A stretch of 64,000 nt of DNA from the NCBI GenBank assembly GCA_934667125.1, contig CAKULF010000007.1:17225-81224 (forward strand), given 5' to 3'. Source of the DNA: an uncultured Candidatus Melainabacteria bacterium. GTDB taxonomy: Bacteria; Cyanobacteriota; Vampirovibrionia; Gastranaerophilales; Gastranaerophilaceae. This document shows positions 25,819-34,132 of the stretch, piece by piece (the stretch's first letter is position 1; each line of letters starts with the position of its first letter). Under the pieces are notes generated by a model, which saw only the letters and a list, made by a program, of their open reading frames with translations, was not told the DNA's origin and ran no database searches. The translations under genes were made by a program, and so were the position numbers.

Positions 25819-25966
25819 CTAGGATGATGGAATACTCAACACCACTACTGCGTATGCTTTTGAAGAACCATATTTATTTCCATTAAATCCCCACCAACAT
25901 GAACTATTTATAAGTTCGTTTAATTTTTCAGGGTTTTCATAATTTTTAATTATAGATATATACTTT
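25819..25966 (-). pseudogene. Short C-terminal coding remnant
   Basis: An open stretch of about 48 codons without a start codon, reading YENPEKLNELINSSCWWGF and then GNKYGSSKAYAVVVLSIPSS before TAG. The residue composition looks protein-like but I recognise no family. It lies immediately upstream of the truncated CsoR frame. Confidence 0.3.
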
Positions 25967-25977
25967 TATTATTTTTC

Positions 25978-26409
25978 TTAAGATTGCACGTCGAGTTGTT
26001 TTTTATTGGGGATATCTGCATTTTTCTTGCCTTTATTAAAAATTTTATTTTTTAACATAACTCCTGCAATACCAACTGCGATGCCACATAATATGCCGAC
26101 TAATATATTCCTTCTGGATGTATTTTTTAAGATAACATTATAAGATTTATCACATAAAGCATTGAATTCATCTCTTGCTTCTTGATTCTTTTTTGCTAAT
26201 TCAACAACATCTTTGATTTTTTCTTTATTTTCCCCTACTTTTTTTAGATATTTACCAAATTCTCTTGTAAGTTTGGTATCCATATCTATTTTATTGCCTT
26301 CATTTATTTGAACACCAAACCTTGCTCCAATTGCAGCAGTACCAGCAACTATTGCAGTATTTATTCCAAAATCACGATTTAAAATTTTATTTTTAATGCT
26401 ACTAATCAT
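25978..26409 (-). CDS. Small hypothetical membrane-associated protein
   Basis: 143 residues. A weakly hydrophobic stretch (TAIVAGTAAIGARFGV) lies near residues 18-33 and a transmembrane helix (NILVGILCGIAVGIAGVMLK) near 101-120. Between them is a charged, probably coiled-coil region (KYLKKVGENKEKIKDVVELAKKN). The tail is basic. AGGAAAA lies upstream of the ATG at slightly long spacing. It is unrelated to its decayed neighbours. Function unknown. Confidence 0.55.
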   Translation of the reverse strand: MISSIKNKILNRDFGINTAIVAGTAAIGARFGVQINEGNKIDMDTKLTREFGKYLKKVGENKEKIKDVVELAKKNQEARDEFNALCDKSYNVILKNTSRRNILVGILCGIAVGIAGVMLKNKIFNKGKKNADIPNKKQLDVQS

Positions 26410-26626
26410 ATTAATTATTTTCCTAAAAACTTGTTTTTATTATCTTCGTATGATGTTAATTCATCTTTTATTATATTTAATTCTGCTGAACGAATTTCTC
26501 TTATTATATCACCAGTTGAAAAAATTTTCTTCTTGCAACATTTTTTATGTATTTTTTATTCGGCATAGAGTTACACTGATAGAACCTTTAAACTATGCAA
26601 ACAAGCTATAAAACAAAAAAATCATG

Positions 26627-26833
26627 TTAATCATTAAACACCTGGAGGTTTTGGCGGAACAAAACCTTTTTCATACAACTCTCAATCATTCTTTTCTTCA
26701 TGTGTTGCGACATTTCCGGAGTTTCTATTATATGCGCGTATGTTGGATTTAAGAAATATTCTTCATGTTGTTGTTTATACTTATTTGTAAGCCTGCTCGA
26801 ATCCACAATAATTTCAATGTAATATCCAGCCAT
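26627..26833 (-). pseudogene. Probable frameshifted small gene
   Basis: The frame from 26833 encodes AGYYIEIIVDSSRLTNKYKQ, then HEEYFLNPTYAHIIETPEMSQ, then HMKKRMIES and a short odd tail. In another frame the DNA reads LYEKGFVPPKPPGV and stops, a much more protein-like ending. Removing two bases within GAGAGTTG (near 26685) would join HMKKRMIE to this ending. I therefore read it as a gene with a 2-base insertion near its 3' end. No ribosome site is visible. Function unknown. Confidence 0.35.
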
Positions 26834-26984
26834 TTGAATAAAATATTTTTTATATGTCTTCGTTTTTCCTTTAGCAATAAAAACTTCTTGATTTATATCT
26901 TCAATAAAATAATTTTTAAAATGTGTTTACGCATCCAATGCTGATGCAATGTAATGTGTTAACTAAATACAAATAGTTAAAAAC

Positions 26985-27135
26985 CCTAAAAATACGAAAA
27001 TTTTACGATATACCTATTTAATTTGCCTGTATGACAACAAGTTTTTGTAATTGACAAACAGCTAAAACAAAACAAAACCTCACAGAGTATGCAGCAGAGC
27101 ATATTTAAAAGCAGGAGATAAATACCAACTATTTA
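26985..27135 (+). pseudogene. Relic of the transposon third gene (compare 48436-49080)
   Basis: The plus strand reads KIRKFYDIPI then a stop, corresponding to KMRRFYDIPV in the intact gene at 48436-49080. DNA similarity continues through CTGTATGAC and AAACAAAAC to the 3' part (AGCAGAGCATATTT, the AEHI codons). Several stops and an internal deletion of roughly 90 bases show decay. Like the intact copy, it is followed at once by a convergent gene on the minus strand. Confidence 0.65.
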
Positions 27136-27139
27136 TTCT

Positions 27140-27712
27140 TCAATCTTCTAAAATTATTGGCATTGACTTGGTATATAATAATTTTCGCCTCTCGGCTTTT
27201 ATTACAGTTCCTTTTTCAGTCCAAGTATATATATCTAATTTTGAATTCTCAACGACACATTTTATGGGACTATCTTTTTGTATGCCACAATGAAATTTTC
27301 TTGGTATTTGCGGAATTAATATTCTAGAATTTTCTATTGGTATATCTAGGCTTTCCCATTGATGCTTATTAATGTATATATCTATATGTATAATTTCTGG
27401 CAACAAAACATTCTCTTTTCCAACATTAGTTAATTCTATTTCAAATGTTCTAGGAACTTGATCGATTTCAATATTGCTGTCAACAGGAAAACATTGATCT
27501 GTCGGAAGAAAACGACATATCGCATTTACTAACTCTTTTTTCGGAATTGATTGGTAAACGGCATAAAATACAGCACCACAAGTTCCAAGCGTGGCAAATA
27601 AATTAATTATAAAATTGGCAGCATTTTTATATCCACACAAGTAAAAGATAATAGAGGATAAAATTGTACAAAAAATTACAAAAATAATTATCAACAACAA
27701 ATGCTTTTTCAT
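27140..27712 (-). CDS. Hypothetical membrane protein, possible old transposon cargo
   Basis: 190 residues. Two N-terminal membrane helices (LLLIIIFVIFCTILSSIIFYL and FIINLFATLGTCGAVFYAVY) are followed by a ~130-residue beta-rich cytosolic or external domain (FEIELTNVGKENVLLPEI, then IHIDIYINKHQWESL). The beta domain resembles the small two-TM proteins often found in defence islands, but I recognise no named family. TGCTACAAT lies exactly six bases before the ATG, without a Shine-Dalgarno. It occupies the position relative to the relic transposon gene that the TPR-HEPN gene occupies at the right end. Confidence 0.6.
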   Translation of the reverse strand: MKKHLLLIIIFVIFCTILSSIIFYLCGYKNAANFIINLFATLGTCGAVFYAVYQSIPKKELVNAICRFLPTDQCFPVDSNIEIDQVPRTFEIELTNVGKENVLLPEIIHIDIYINKHQWESLDIPIENSRILIPQIPRKFHCGIQKDSPIKCVVENSKLDIYTWTEKGTVIKAERRKLLYTKSMPIILED

Positions 27713-27724
27713 ATATACATTGTA
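27713..27724 (-). promoter_or_regulatory. Leaderless-type extended -10 element
   Basis: On the minus strand TACAAT preceded by TGC, six bases (GTATAT), then the ATG at 27712. Confidence 0.6.
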
Positions 27725-27845
27725 GCAAAAAATATTGCTTTTTCATTATAAAACTTAACCGCGTATTAATGTTTTCAATAAATATGTATAATTATTTGCA
27801 ATAAGAAAACTCTTGTTGATAGATATTGTATTTATAATATTTGCA

Positions 27846-28065
27846 CTTCCGACTAGTTTCCAAGCTTAGAAGCGAATAAATTCATAATAGAATTTTAAGG
27901 TCAAATATAGGATAAAAAATAACTTCTAGAGTAGTTTCAACCAACTGTTCAAAGAGGAATAAAAACTAAACGCAAAACCGAAATTCGGCAGAAAAATGTT
28001 TTCAAATGCCTTATTAAAATCTAGGAATATTGCAATTACAAAAAACACCCAATAAAAAACTCCCC
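27846..28065 (+). repeat. Left copy of the island-flanking repeat (transposon end relic plus tRNA-Asn-flank copy)
   Basis: 27846-27874 (CTTCCGACTAGTTTCCAAG...) resembles the transposon right end at 51181-51211. 27921-28065 resembles 51334-51548, and the last ~100 bases (from CTAAAC near 27965) are almost identical to 51449-51548, including GCCGAAATTCGGC. The match stops after ACTCCCC, which is the 3' end of the tRNA-Asn acceptor stem. Left and right copies are in the same orientation and bound the 23.5-kb island. Confidence 0.75.
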
Positions 28066-28274
28066 TCAATGTACGTCTTTGGAACAATTTGTAAGGAAAT
28101 TGTATGTAAATATGAGAGATATGCATAGTGCTAAAATCATTAATTTAATAGAACACTGTAAAAATATTGCTTAATTTTTAAGGAGAGTTTATACAGAGAT
28201 TCACTATTAAACTTTTATTGACTATTTAATATAAATTTATTATCAAACAATAAAAATTTAACAGGAGTCATTTT

Positions 28275-28391
28275 GTGATTTGTTTATTGTTTGTTATTTT
28301 TGCAGAGTTTTTGCTATTACAAAATTACAAAAAGATAAAATGGTCCTCAATGTCAATCAATAGAATACTTTCTGATGTAATTTTTTTGTAA
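28275..28391 (+). CDS. Possible 38-residue hydrophobic peptide
   Basis: The GTG at 28275 is preceded by AGGAG at 7 bases. The peptide starts ICLLFVIFAEFLLLQNY, a single membrane helix, followed by a basic tail. Small hydrophobic peptides like this can be type I toxins, but no antisense RNA can be identified. The rest of 28066-28432 shows no gene. Confidence 0.25.
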   Translation: MICLLFVIFAEFLLLQNYKKIKWSSMSINRILSDVIFL

Positions 28392-28432
28392 CCAAAAGTA
28401 ATTTTGCAATTACACGATTTCAGGTTTTGTGT

Positions 28433-28648
28433 CTATGATATTGCATAAGCTTTGTCAATTTTCTGATGTATCATACGCACAAGCGGAGTGATATTGCCGA
28501 TTTCTGCTATTTCAGGAAAATTCTCGCAGAATACTTCTGTTACTACACTTGAATTGCAAACATCTTCAATGAGCTAATACAATTTCTTGATGTCTAATTT
28601 TTCTTTGTCTAATTCTAAATCTTCCATAAGCTCAATTATATCAAACAT
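28433..28648 (-). pseudogene. Small acidic protein gene with in-frame TAG
   Basis: From the ATG at 28648 the frame reads MFDIIELMEDLELDKEKLD, IKKLY, then TAG (28574-28576). It then stays open as LIEDVCNSSVVTEVFCENF, PEIAEIGNITPLVRMIHQK and IDKAYAIS before TAG. The downstream part is clearly protein-like, so a 71-residue gene has acquired an amber codon (a single C-to-T change from CAG would explain it). Not recognised; the gene lies at the left edge of the island. Confidence 0.5.
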
Positions 28649-28918
28649 TTACACGATTTGCAACTGTTAATTTCCTAAAAAGCATTGTTATCACTGCATT
28701 ACAGATATGTACGTTTGAGTTTTCTTGAATACAATAATTTTATAAATTTAGGCAAAAAAATAGTAAAATCAGACTTTTTGACTAAATTTTTAGAATAGCT
28801 AAATCCACGTTGAACTCTAGAGTTACTTTTTAGGGTGGTTAATATAAAACTATATAAAACTGACAAAAGTTCAGCAGGGTTAAACGTCGTATCACACGTA
28901 AATAAATAGGTAAAAAGT

Positions 28919-29634
28919 ATGGACTATTTAAAAGAATTTAACTCATTGTTGCAAAATTTAGACCGCTCAAAGTCTGTTGTAACAGTTTTTGACGATTTTT
29001 GTCATTAGCGACATTATCGTTAGCACAGCCGTTTTATCGAAGCGACCAACTTGAACGGCAATATTTAGAAATAGTAGGCAGATACGCAAAAGAGCAAGCA
29101 AATGAATTTAGTCAAATGCTTGCTCTTATTGTTTTAGCACTAGATGAGAAATATCAAGACTTTTTAGGACAAGTATTTTCTGCAAACAATTTCGGTAATG
29201 CACGCAAAGGGCAGTTCTTTACACCGTATCATGTTAGTAAACTTATGGCACAGATAAATTTTACTGACATAGAAAATAAGCTTACGGAGAATAACTTTGT
29301 AACATTAGCAGAGCCTTGTTGTGGTAGTGGTGGAATCATCATAGCATTTGCAGAAACATTAAAAGAACAGGGGTGCAACTATCAACATCAGCTTTTTGTT
29401 GAAGCAATAGACATTGACGAAACTTGTTTCAAAATGTCATACATTCAGCTTTCAATACTTGGAATTCCTGCAAGAGTAATGTTAGGAGATACACTTGCGT
29501 GGAAGTTTCAGAAAGTCTTATATACCCCATTTTACTTTATAAACGGCTTTGAATACAAACTAAAACATCAGAAACAGGTACAGAAAAAGCCTGTAATCGT
29601 TGAAATGAAACAGTTGAGTTTGTTCAAGAATTAA
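28919..29634 (+). pseudogene. N6-adenine DNA methylase with a 5' frameshift
   Basis: The intact-looking body (from 29002) has the Eco57I/HsdM-type N-terminus GQFFTPYHVSKLMA, motif I EPCCGSGGIIIAF, and EAIDIDETCFKMSYIQLS, ending without a visible NPPY motif; the C-terminus carries MKQLSLF. It resembles the small plasmid/phage DNA methylases. The true start appears to be the ATG at 28919: MDYLKEFNSLLQNLDRSKS leads to VFDDF, but the frame then hits TAG. Adding one T to the run of five at 28996-29000 would join VFDDF to LSLATLSLAQPFYRS. It is a single-base loss, so either a real frameshift or an assembly error. Translation from an internal codon would lack the N-terminal helices. Confidence 0.7.
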
Positions 29635-30373
29635 AAATAGTTTCGGCTTCCTTGATTCCTAATGGAGATATTTTACAGTCTTGATTGGTATATTCGATAA
29701 GTCTTTTTTGATGTAAATCTTTTAAAATTCTGTTCTTAAAAAGACTAAAATTCTTATACTCCGTATTATTAAAAAGTTCTTCATCTGTCTGGTTATCTTT
29801 GTAATATAGCAAACAAATAACTTTCCGAGCTGTTGTTAAATCATTTTTAAGAATACGAATACTGTCACCTGTATCCCAAACAATCTCAATTTCTTTGCAA
29901 GTTATTTGTTTTATGAGTTCAACGGTTTCATCAAATGAAAGATTTGAACTTAGACGTACAATTTCTGCAAGAAACCACTTAGTTTGTTGTAACAATAAAG
30001 TTGCATCAATTTCATTCGGATCTATATTGGACAAATGTACCGCACCTCTTTTGTTTCTTAAACAATACATACTAAATAAAATTCTTGGCATAATAATTCT
30101 GAAAATTTCAGGTTTATTTGGTATGCTTTCCCAACGACTTAAAGTACTATTTTGAAATTGAGGAAGTGGATTACTTAAATCGGTACAACTACCATTTAAT
30201 TCATATTCAACAATTCTGAAAAAAGCCTCATTAAGTTGACCGACATTTGAAATACAGTTTTTCCAATCTTTTTTACGAAATTCTAATAATATATCTGAAT
30301 ATATTTTGACAATTTTTTCAGATAATTCTTTAGGATATTTAGTTTTGAGTATCGTATTAATTTTATTTAACAT
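29624..30373 (-). CDS. Hypothetical protein of a two-gene island operon (gene B)
   Basis: 249 residues. Mostly helical, with a conserved-looking segment RNKRGAVHLSNIDPNEIDA near 108-126, then a helix WFLAEIVRLSSNLSF. The C-terminal ~70 residues (YYKDNQTDEELFNNTEYKN, RILKDLHQKRLIEYTN, ISPLGIKEAE) look like a winged-helix domain. R-G-x-x-H in the middle resembles helical nucleic-acid-associated families, but no named domain can be assigned. The start at 30373 follows GGAAAG within the 3' end of the upstream gene, overlapping it by 11 bases. The pair is probably one functional unit. Confidence 0.6.
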   Translation of the reverse strand: MLNKINTILKTKYPKELSEKIVKIYSDILLEFRKKDWKNCISNVGQLNEAFFRIVEYELNGSCTDLSNPLPQFQNSTLSRWESIPNKPEIFRIIMPRILFSMYCLRNKRGAVHLSNIDPNEIDATLLLQQTKWFLAEIVRLSSNLSFDETVELIKQITCKEIEIVWDTGDSIRILKNDLTTARKVICLLYYKDNQTDEELFNNTEYKNFSLFKNRILKDLHQKRLIEYTNQDCKISPLGIKEAETIFNS

Positions 30374-30920
30374 CAATCATACTTTCCATTAATTCAATTG
30401 CTTTTTCTTTACCTGGTATTGTTAGTTTTAGTGTCCAATTTTGACCGTTTCCTTGTCTTATAAAACAACCATCTTTTTTCTTGAATGTCGCCGAAAAATT
30501 AGGCTGGTCAAAACAAGCTTGCTCTGTGCAATGTGCAATAATCTCAGAACTGCTAATTACGTCATTTTTTGCATATAATAGAATTAAAGCTACATTTTTT
30601 GATTTACTAGCTTTGCTTTTACCTGGTACTGTTTTTAGAATTTGTATATTCCCGGTTTCTTCATCTCGATAATAAATTCCATTTTCCTCATATTTATCAT
30701 ACTCTTTTTGTACATTAACTTGACTTGCTACAGGGGGTGTAATTTTATTGCAATTTTGCTGGGCTTGTTGAATTGCACTGTGTCGAGATAATGTAATGTT
30801 TTTTTCAATAAATTCTTTTAATTCAGGCATGTATTTTTCCACAAAAGATTCTGATCCTGACAATGAAAATATGCCTTCTCTTAAATTTACAACAACCTGC
30901 GTAGTAATAATTTCTGTCAT
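30363..30920 (-). CDS. Hypothetical protein of a two-gene island operon (gene A)
   Basis: 185 residues. The N-terminus (TTQVVVNLREGIFSLSGSES, then FVEKYMPELKEFIEK) has the pattern of short beta-hairpin-plus-helix proteins in which a self-description EG-x-x-x-GSE-x-FV is conserved. A basic linker (VPGKSKASKSKN) leads to a C-terminal winged-helix-like domain (LLYAKNDVISSSEIIAHC, then FSATFKKKDGCFIRQG). Its ribosome site AAAGGAG is excellent. No function can be assigned; the DNA-binding-like C-terminus and the island context suggest a defence or regulatory pair with gene B. Confidence 0.6.
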   Translation of the reverse strand: MTEIITTQVVVNLREGIFSLSGSESFVEKYMPELKEFIEKNITLSRHSAIQQAQQNCNKITPPVASQVNVQKEYDKYEENGIYYRDEETGNIQILKTVPGKSKASKSKNVALILLYAKNDVISSSEIIAHCTEQACFDQPNFSATFKKKDGCFIRQGNGQNWTLKLTIPGKEKAIELMESMIDVK

Positions 30921-31131
30921 AGTATTCTCCTTTATTTTGCATGTAAATAATAATATGAGCCGCCAATTATGTCAAGTTTATGTAAAGTATTGTAAATATA
31001 GTATTGTACAGCATTAACATTTATTGCTCATAACATTAAACATATTAATTTATGGTTATGAATGTGATAAATACTTGGATATTATTTAAATATTTTTCAT
31101 GCATGTTATAAATAATATGAGTAATGCATTG

Positions 31132-31696
31132 TTACAAATCTAAACTTAAATAAACATTATCTAACTCATCTTGTGTAATTCCTATATATCTTAAAGTTAC
31201 ACTTAACGATGAGTGGTTAAAAAGCTTTTGTATCAGCATTATATCATAACCGTTATTATATGCGTGATAACCAAATGTTTTATGGAGTGTATGCGTTCCG
31301 ATTTTTTCTTTTATGCCAATATCTTTTGCAACATTATTCAAAATCTTGTATGCTTGTTGTCGCAACAAAAAGCCTTTATTCTTTCTTGACAGGAATAAAG
31401 GCTCATTATCTTTGTAATCTCTTGTTTTTAGATATTCTTTTAGTGCGGATTTTGCGTTATCTGATAGCGGAAAATCTTTGAACTTATTAGTTTTTTTTCT
31501 CTCGTAATCGTATGCGGTCTTTTGGTTTGCCATTTTCATAGACATCTGATACACGTAATTTTAACAGATCGCTAATGTGTATTCCTGAATTTATGCCAAC
31601 TATAAAAAGACAATAATCACGCAAATTCTGTTGTCGTAACAGTTTTTTGATAGTTTCGATTTGCTTTAAATCTCGAATTGGTTGAACAAATTCCAT
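31132..31696 (-). pseudogene. Tyrosine recombinase, frameshifted in an A8 tract
   Basis: Two overlapping frames together encode one protein of about 188 residues that matches the recombinase at 44830-45369 throughout. The 5' part (EFVQPIRDLKQIETIKKLL to RIRLREKKN) stops right after eight A. The 3' part continues TNKFKDFPLSDNAKSALKEY to LRYIGITQDELD. Removing one A restores the frame. Catalytic residues are odd: the Arg of box I is His (GIHISDLL) and the Arg of the H-x-L-R motif is His (THTLHKTF). The catalytic Tyr (LRYIGI) is present. The start at 31696 follows GGAG. Either a dead gene or one expressed through slippage on the A tract. Confidence 0.75.
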
Positions 31697-31909
31697 AAGC
31701 AAATATCTCCAAAATACAGTTATAGTGCATGATACATAAATATATTAAAATTATAAATTATGCAATATTCAAAGTACACCTTATTTTTCAACTATTTTCA
31801 AAAAGTATTCAAAAGGTAAACAGAAGGATAATCAGAGCAAATTTACAGAATGATACAAAATTATATTATGATGTATTTTTATCAACTTTTGACAAAATCA
31901 TCTATAACA

Positions 31910-32212
31910 CTATATGCTTTTTGCAATATTTAAAATGAATTCAATTGTTCTTTTTACTTGGTCGTAGGGTAATAAATTACTGATTGACAAATTAAATTGA
32001 TTATAAAAAGAAATATAATCAATTCCCATTTTTTGTGAAACGATATTTAAAACAGAAATAATATAATTTTGAAAAGCATTTAAAAGTTGATAATCTATTT
32101 GCTTATTAAGCAATGCTATTCCCTTTTGTGCAGCATCAGCTAACAAGTTAGAACTTTCGTTTTTTCTTTGCATATAACTATAAGCAGAATGAGGTTGGCT
32201 ATAACTAAACAT
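31910..32212 (-). CDS. Hypothetical partner of the membrane protein at 32205
   Basis: About 100 residues starting MFSYSQPHSAYSYMQRKN. Helical, soluble, no recognised domain. The start at 32212 is chosen because GGAGG is five bases upstream. It overlaps the stop of the upstream membrane protein gene (ATGTTTAG), so translation is coupled and the two products probably act together. Confidence 0.55.
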   Translation of the reverse strand: MFSYSQPHSAYSYMQRKNESSNLLADAAQKGIALLNKQIDYQLLNAFQNYIISVLNIVSQKMGIDYISFYNQFNLSISNLLPYDQVKRTIEFILNIAKSI

Positions 32213-32564
32213 TTTTGCCTCCATTCTTCTTCATAATAGCATTCAATTCTTCATTATATTTATTTTGGATATTAAAATCAATGTTTATGTTTTGAGCTTT
32301 ATTTGCGGCTTCATCTAAATTTTGTTTTGCTTGTTCCATATTTGCATATAGCGGATTATTTATCTCCCATTCAAAATCTCCAAATTTAAATTTTGCTAAA
32401 AAAGGTATAAACGTCCATATAATTAGCATACATAACATTGCAGAGTTCCCGCTGAAAGGCTTAAAAATTATTACTTCCTGCCAGTTAAATATGCAATAAA
32501 GTAATAATGTCGCAAAAATTATGAAAAACCATATTGCTAAAAATATAAACATTCCTTTTTTCAT
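32205..32564 (-). CDS. Small two-TM membrane protein
   Basis: 119 residues. Membrane helices at about 4-26 (GMFIFLAIWFFIIFATLLLY) and 41-56 (AMLCMLIIWTFIPFLA) are followed by a short amphipathic region (KFKFGDFEWEINNPL) and a coiled-coil-like tail. It is first in a two-gene minus-strand operon and divergent from the GIY-YIG gene at 32743. A two-TM protein beside a coupled small soluble protein is a common arrangement for membrane effectors in defence islands, but this assignment is inference only. Confidence 0.55.
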   Translation of the reverse strand: MKKGMFIFLAIWFFIIFATLLLYCIFNWQEVIIFKPFSGNSAMLCMLIIWTFIPFLAKFKFGDFEWEINNPLYANMEQAKQNLDEAANKAQNINIDFNIQNKYNEELNAIMKKNGGKNV

Positions 32565-32742
32565 GCAAATTTCGACCTCTTTCTATTTTTAATACTGCTA
32601 TTATAAACGAATATATTATTAAATGTTTATTTGTTAATAAAAAATTAAGTATTAAGTGATTATGTCCGTTTCTAACATATAAAATTATTAACATATTTAT
32701 GTAATAACGAATAATTTGATATAATAATTAAAAAGAGGAATT

Positions 32743-33582
32743 GTGAGTATGAAAGAGATTTTGTTAGAAGATTTATTGCATATGCTAGAAAAAGAAACAA
32801 CTAGTCCTATAAAAATTAAATTTAATCAGCATAATGGATTTTCTGATCCAATGGACTTATATAAAGCTAATCCGGATGAAATAAATAACCAATGGTTATT
32901 TTGGCGAAATAAAATGAGATATTTTGATGTTGGTGATATTGCAGTTTGTTTTTTGAAATTATCAAATGAGACTTGGCTTTTAACAACAATCAAAAAGGTT
33001 ACAAAGGAACTAAACGTTTTAAATAACATTAATTACGAAGGTAAAGAACTAAAAGAGTATGAACAATTTTTGGGAAGAGTTATAGTAAAATACCACAAAT
33101 CTCACCAAACACAATTAAGACATTATAAGAGTATAAAGGATAAACTTATTGTTATGCAAATTTTGCCGACACTGTTTGATGGAGAAAATTTTCCGGGGTA
33201 TGACAAGGTTCGTTTATCATATTCGCAATTAAAAACAATAATTGATAGAAACAAAAGAGATTGGATTGCTGCATTAGAAAACCAAAAAGCAGTTTATTTA
33301 ATAACGGATACCCATACAGGGAAATTATATGTTGGCTCGGCGACATCTGAACACGGAATGTTATTACAAAGGTGGAAAAACTATGTTTCTAATGGACATG
33401 GTGGTAATATTGGATTAATAGAGTTAGTTAAAAAAGAAGGTTTTGATTATGTAAAAAAATATTTCCAATATTCAATTTTAGAAAATTACAATGCAAAAGT
33501 TGATGATGATATTATCCTTAGCCGTGAGTCTTGGTGGAAAGAAATATTTAAGAGTAGAGAATTTGGTTACAACAAAAATTAA
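32743..33582 (+). CDS. GIY-YIG nuclease-domain protein (1)
   Basis: 279 residues. The N-terminal ~170 residues (DPMDLYKANPDEINNQWLFW, then VGDIAVCFLKL) have no recognised domain. The C-terminal GIY-YIG domain runs from AVYLITDTHTGKLYVGSATS (AVYL...LYVGSA as the GIY...YIG strands) through the catalytic Arg region LLQRWKNYVSNGHGGN to a distal Glu-containing SRESWWKEIFKSREFGYN, a family-typical end. A DNA endonuclease role fits the neighbouring McrBC and second GIY-YIG gene. TATAAT at 32720-32725 is a plausible -10. GAGG fits GTG 32743; ATG 32749 is an alternative start. Confidence 0.8.
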   Translation: MSMKEILLEDLLHMLEKETTSPIKIKFNQHNGFSDPMDLYKANPDEINNQWLFWRNKMRYFDVGDIAVCFLKLSNETWLLTTIKKVTKELNVLNNINYEGKELKEYEQFLGRVIVKYHKSHQTQLRHYKSIKDKLIVMQILPTLFDGENFPGYDKVRLSYSQLKTIIDRNKRDWIAALENQKAVYLITDTHTGKLYVGSATSEHGMLLQRWKNYVSNGHGGNIGLIELVKKEGFDYVKKYFQYSILENYNAKVDDDIILSRESWWKEIFKSREFGYNKN

Positions 33583-33593
33583 ACGGATAAATT

Positions 33594-34127
33594 ATGGTAC
33601 AAACAGAAATTAATAATGAATTAAAAATATTGGTTGAAAAATATATTAATGAGCTACAAATCATAAAAAATCATATAAATGTAAAATATATCAGTACTCT
33701 TAAAATAAACACTTCTAATGAATCCGAGAATATCAAGGTACTTAAAACTGTTAAAAATAATATTCCTATGATTTATATTATTAGGACAAACGAAACTATA
33801 AATATAGAAGAAATTGAAGCTGCAAAAAAGAAATTAAAGGCTGATGGATTTGGAATGTTTAGAATAAATTGTAAAAAAATATATAACAATTCAAATCAAA
33901 GTAAATGTTTATATGTAGGAAGTTCTAAAAAGCTCCGAGATAGACTAAAACAGCATATCGGCATTACTTCAAAATCTACATATGCATTACACTTGAGTGA
34001 ATGGTGGAAAAATAAAGAAATAGAAATTGAAATATATGAAGTAGTGGATTTTAATAATATGCAATTATATGAGGATCGTCTTTGGCAAAAAAATAAACCA
34101 ATTTTAGGCAGAGAAGGTAAGAAATAG
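33594..34127 (+). CDS. GIY-YIG nuclease-domain protein (2)
   Basis: 177 residues. After ~55 helical residues comes a GIY-YIG domain: PMIYIIRTNE, KCLYVGSSKKLRDRLKQHIG with the catalytic Arg, WW near ALHLSEWWKN, then LYEDRLWQKNKPILGREGKK with the distal Glu. The tail NKPILGREGK is typical of stand-alone GIY-YIG proteins in restriction loci. It follows the first GIY-YIG gene by 11 bases and precedes the DUF4186 remnant by 5 bases, forming one operon. Confidence 0.8.
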   Translation: MVQTEINNELKILVEKYINELQIIKNHINVKYISTLKINTSNESENIKVLKTVKNNIPMIYIIRTNETINIEEIEAAKKKLKADGFGMFRINCKKIYNNSNQSKCLYVGSSKKLRDRLKQHIGITSKSTYALHLSEWWKNKEIEIEIYEVVDFNNMQLYEDRLWQKNKPILGREGKK

Positions 34128-34132
34128 CATAA

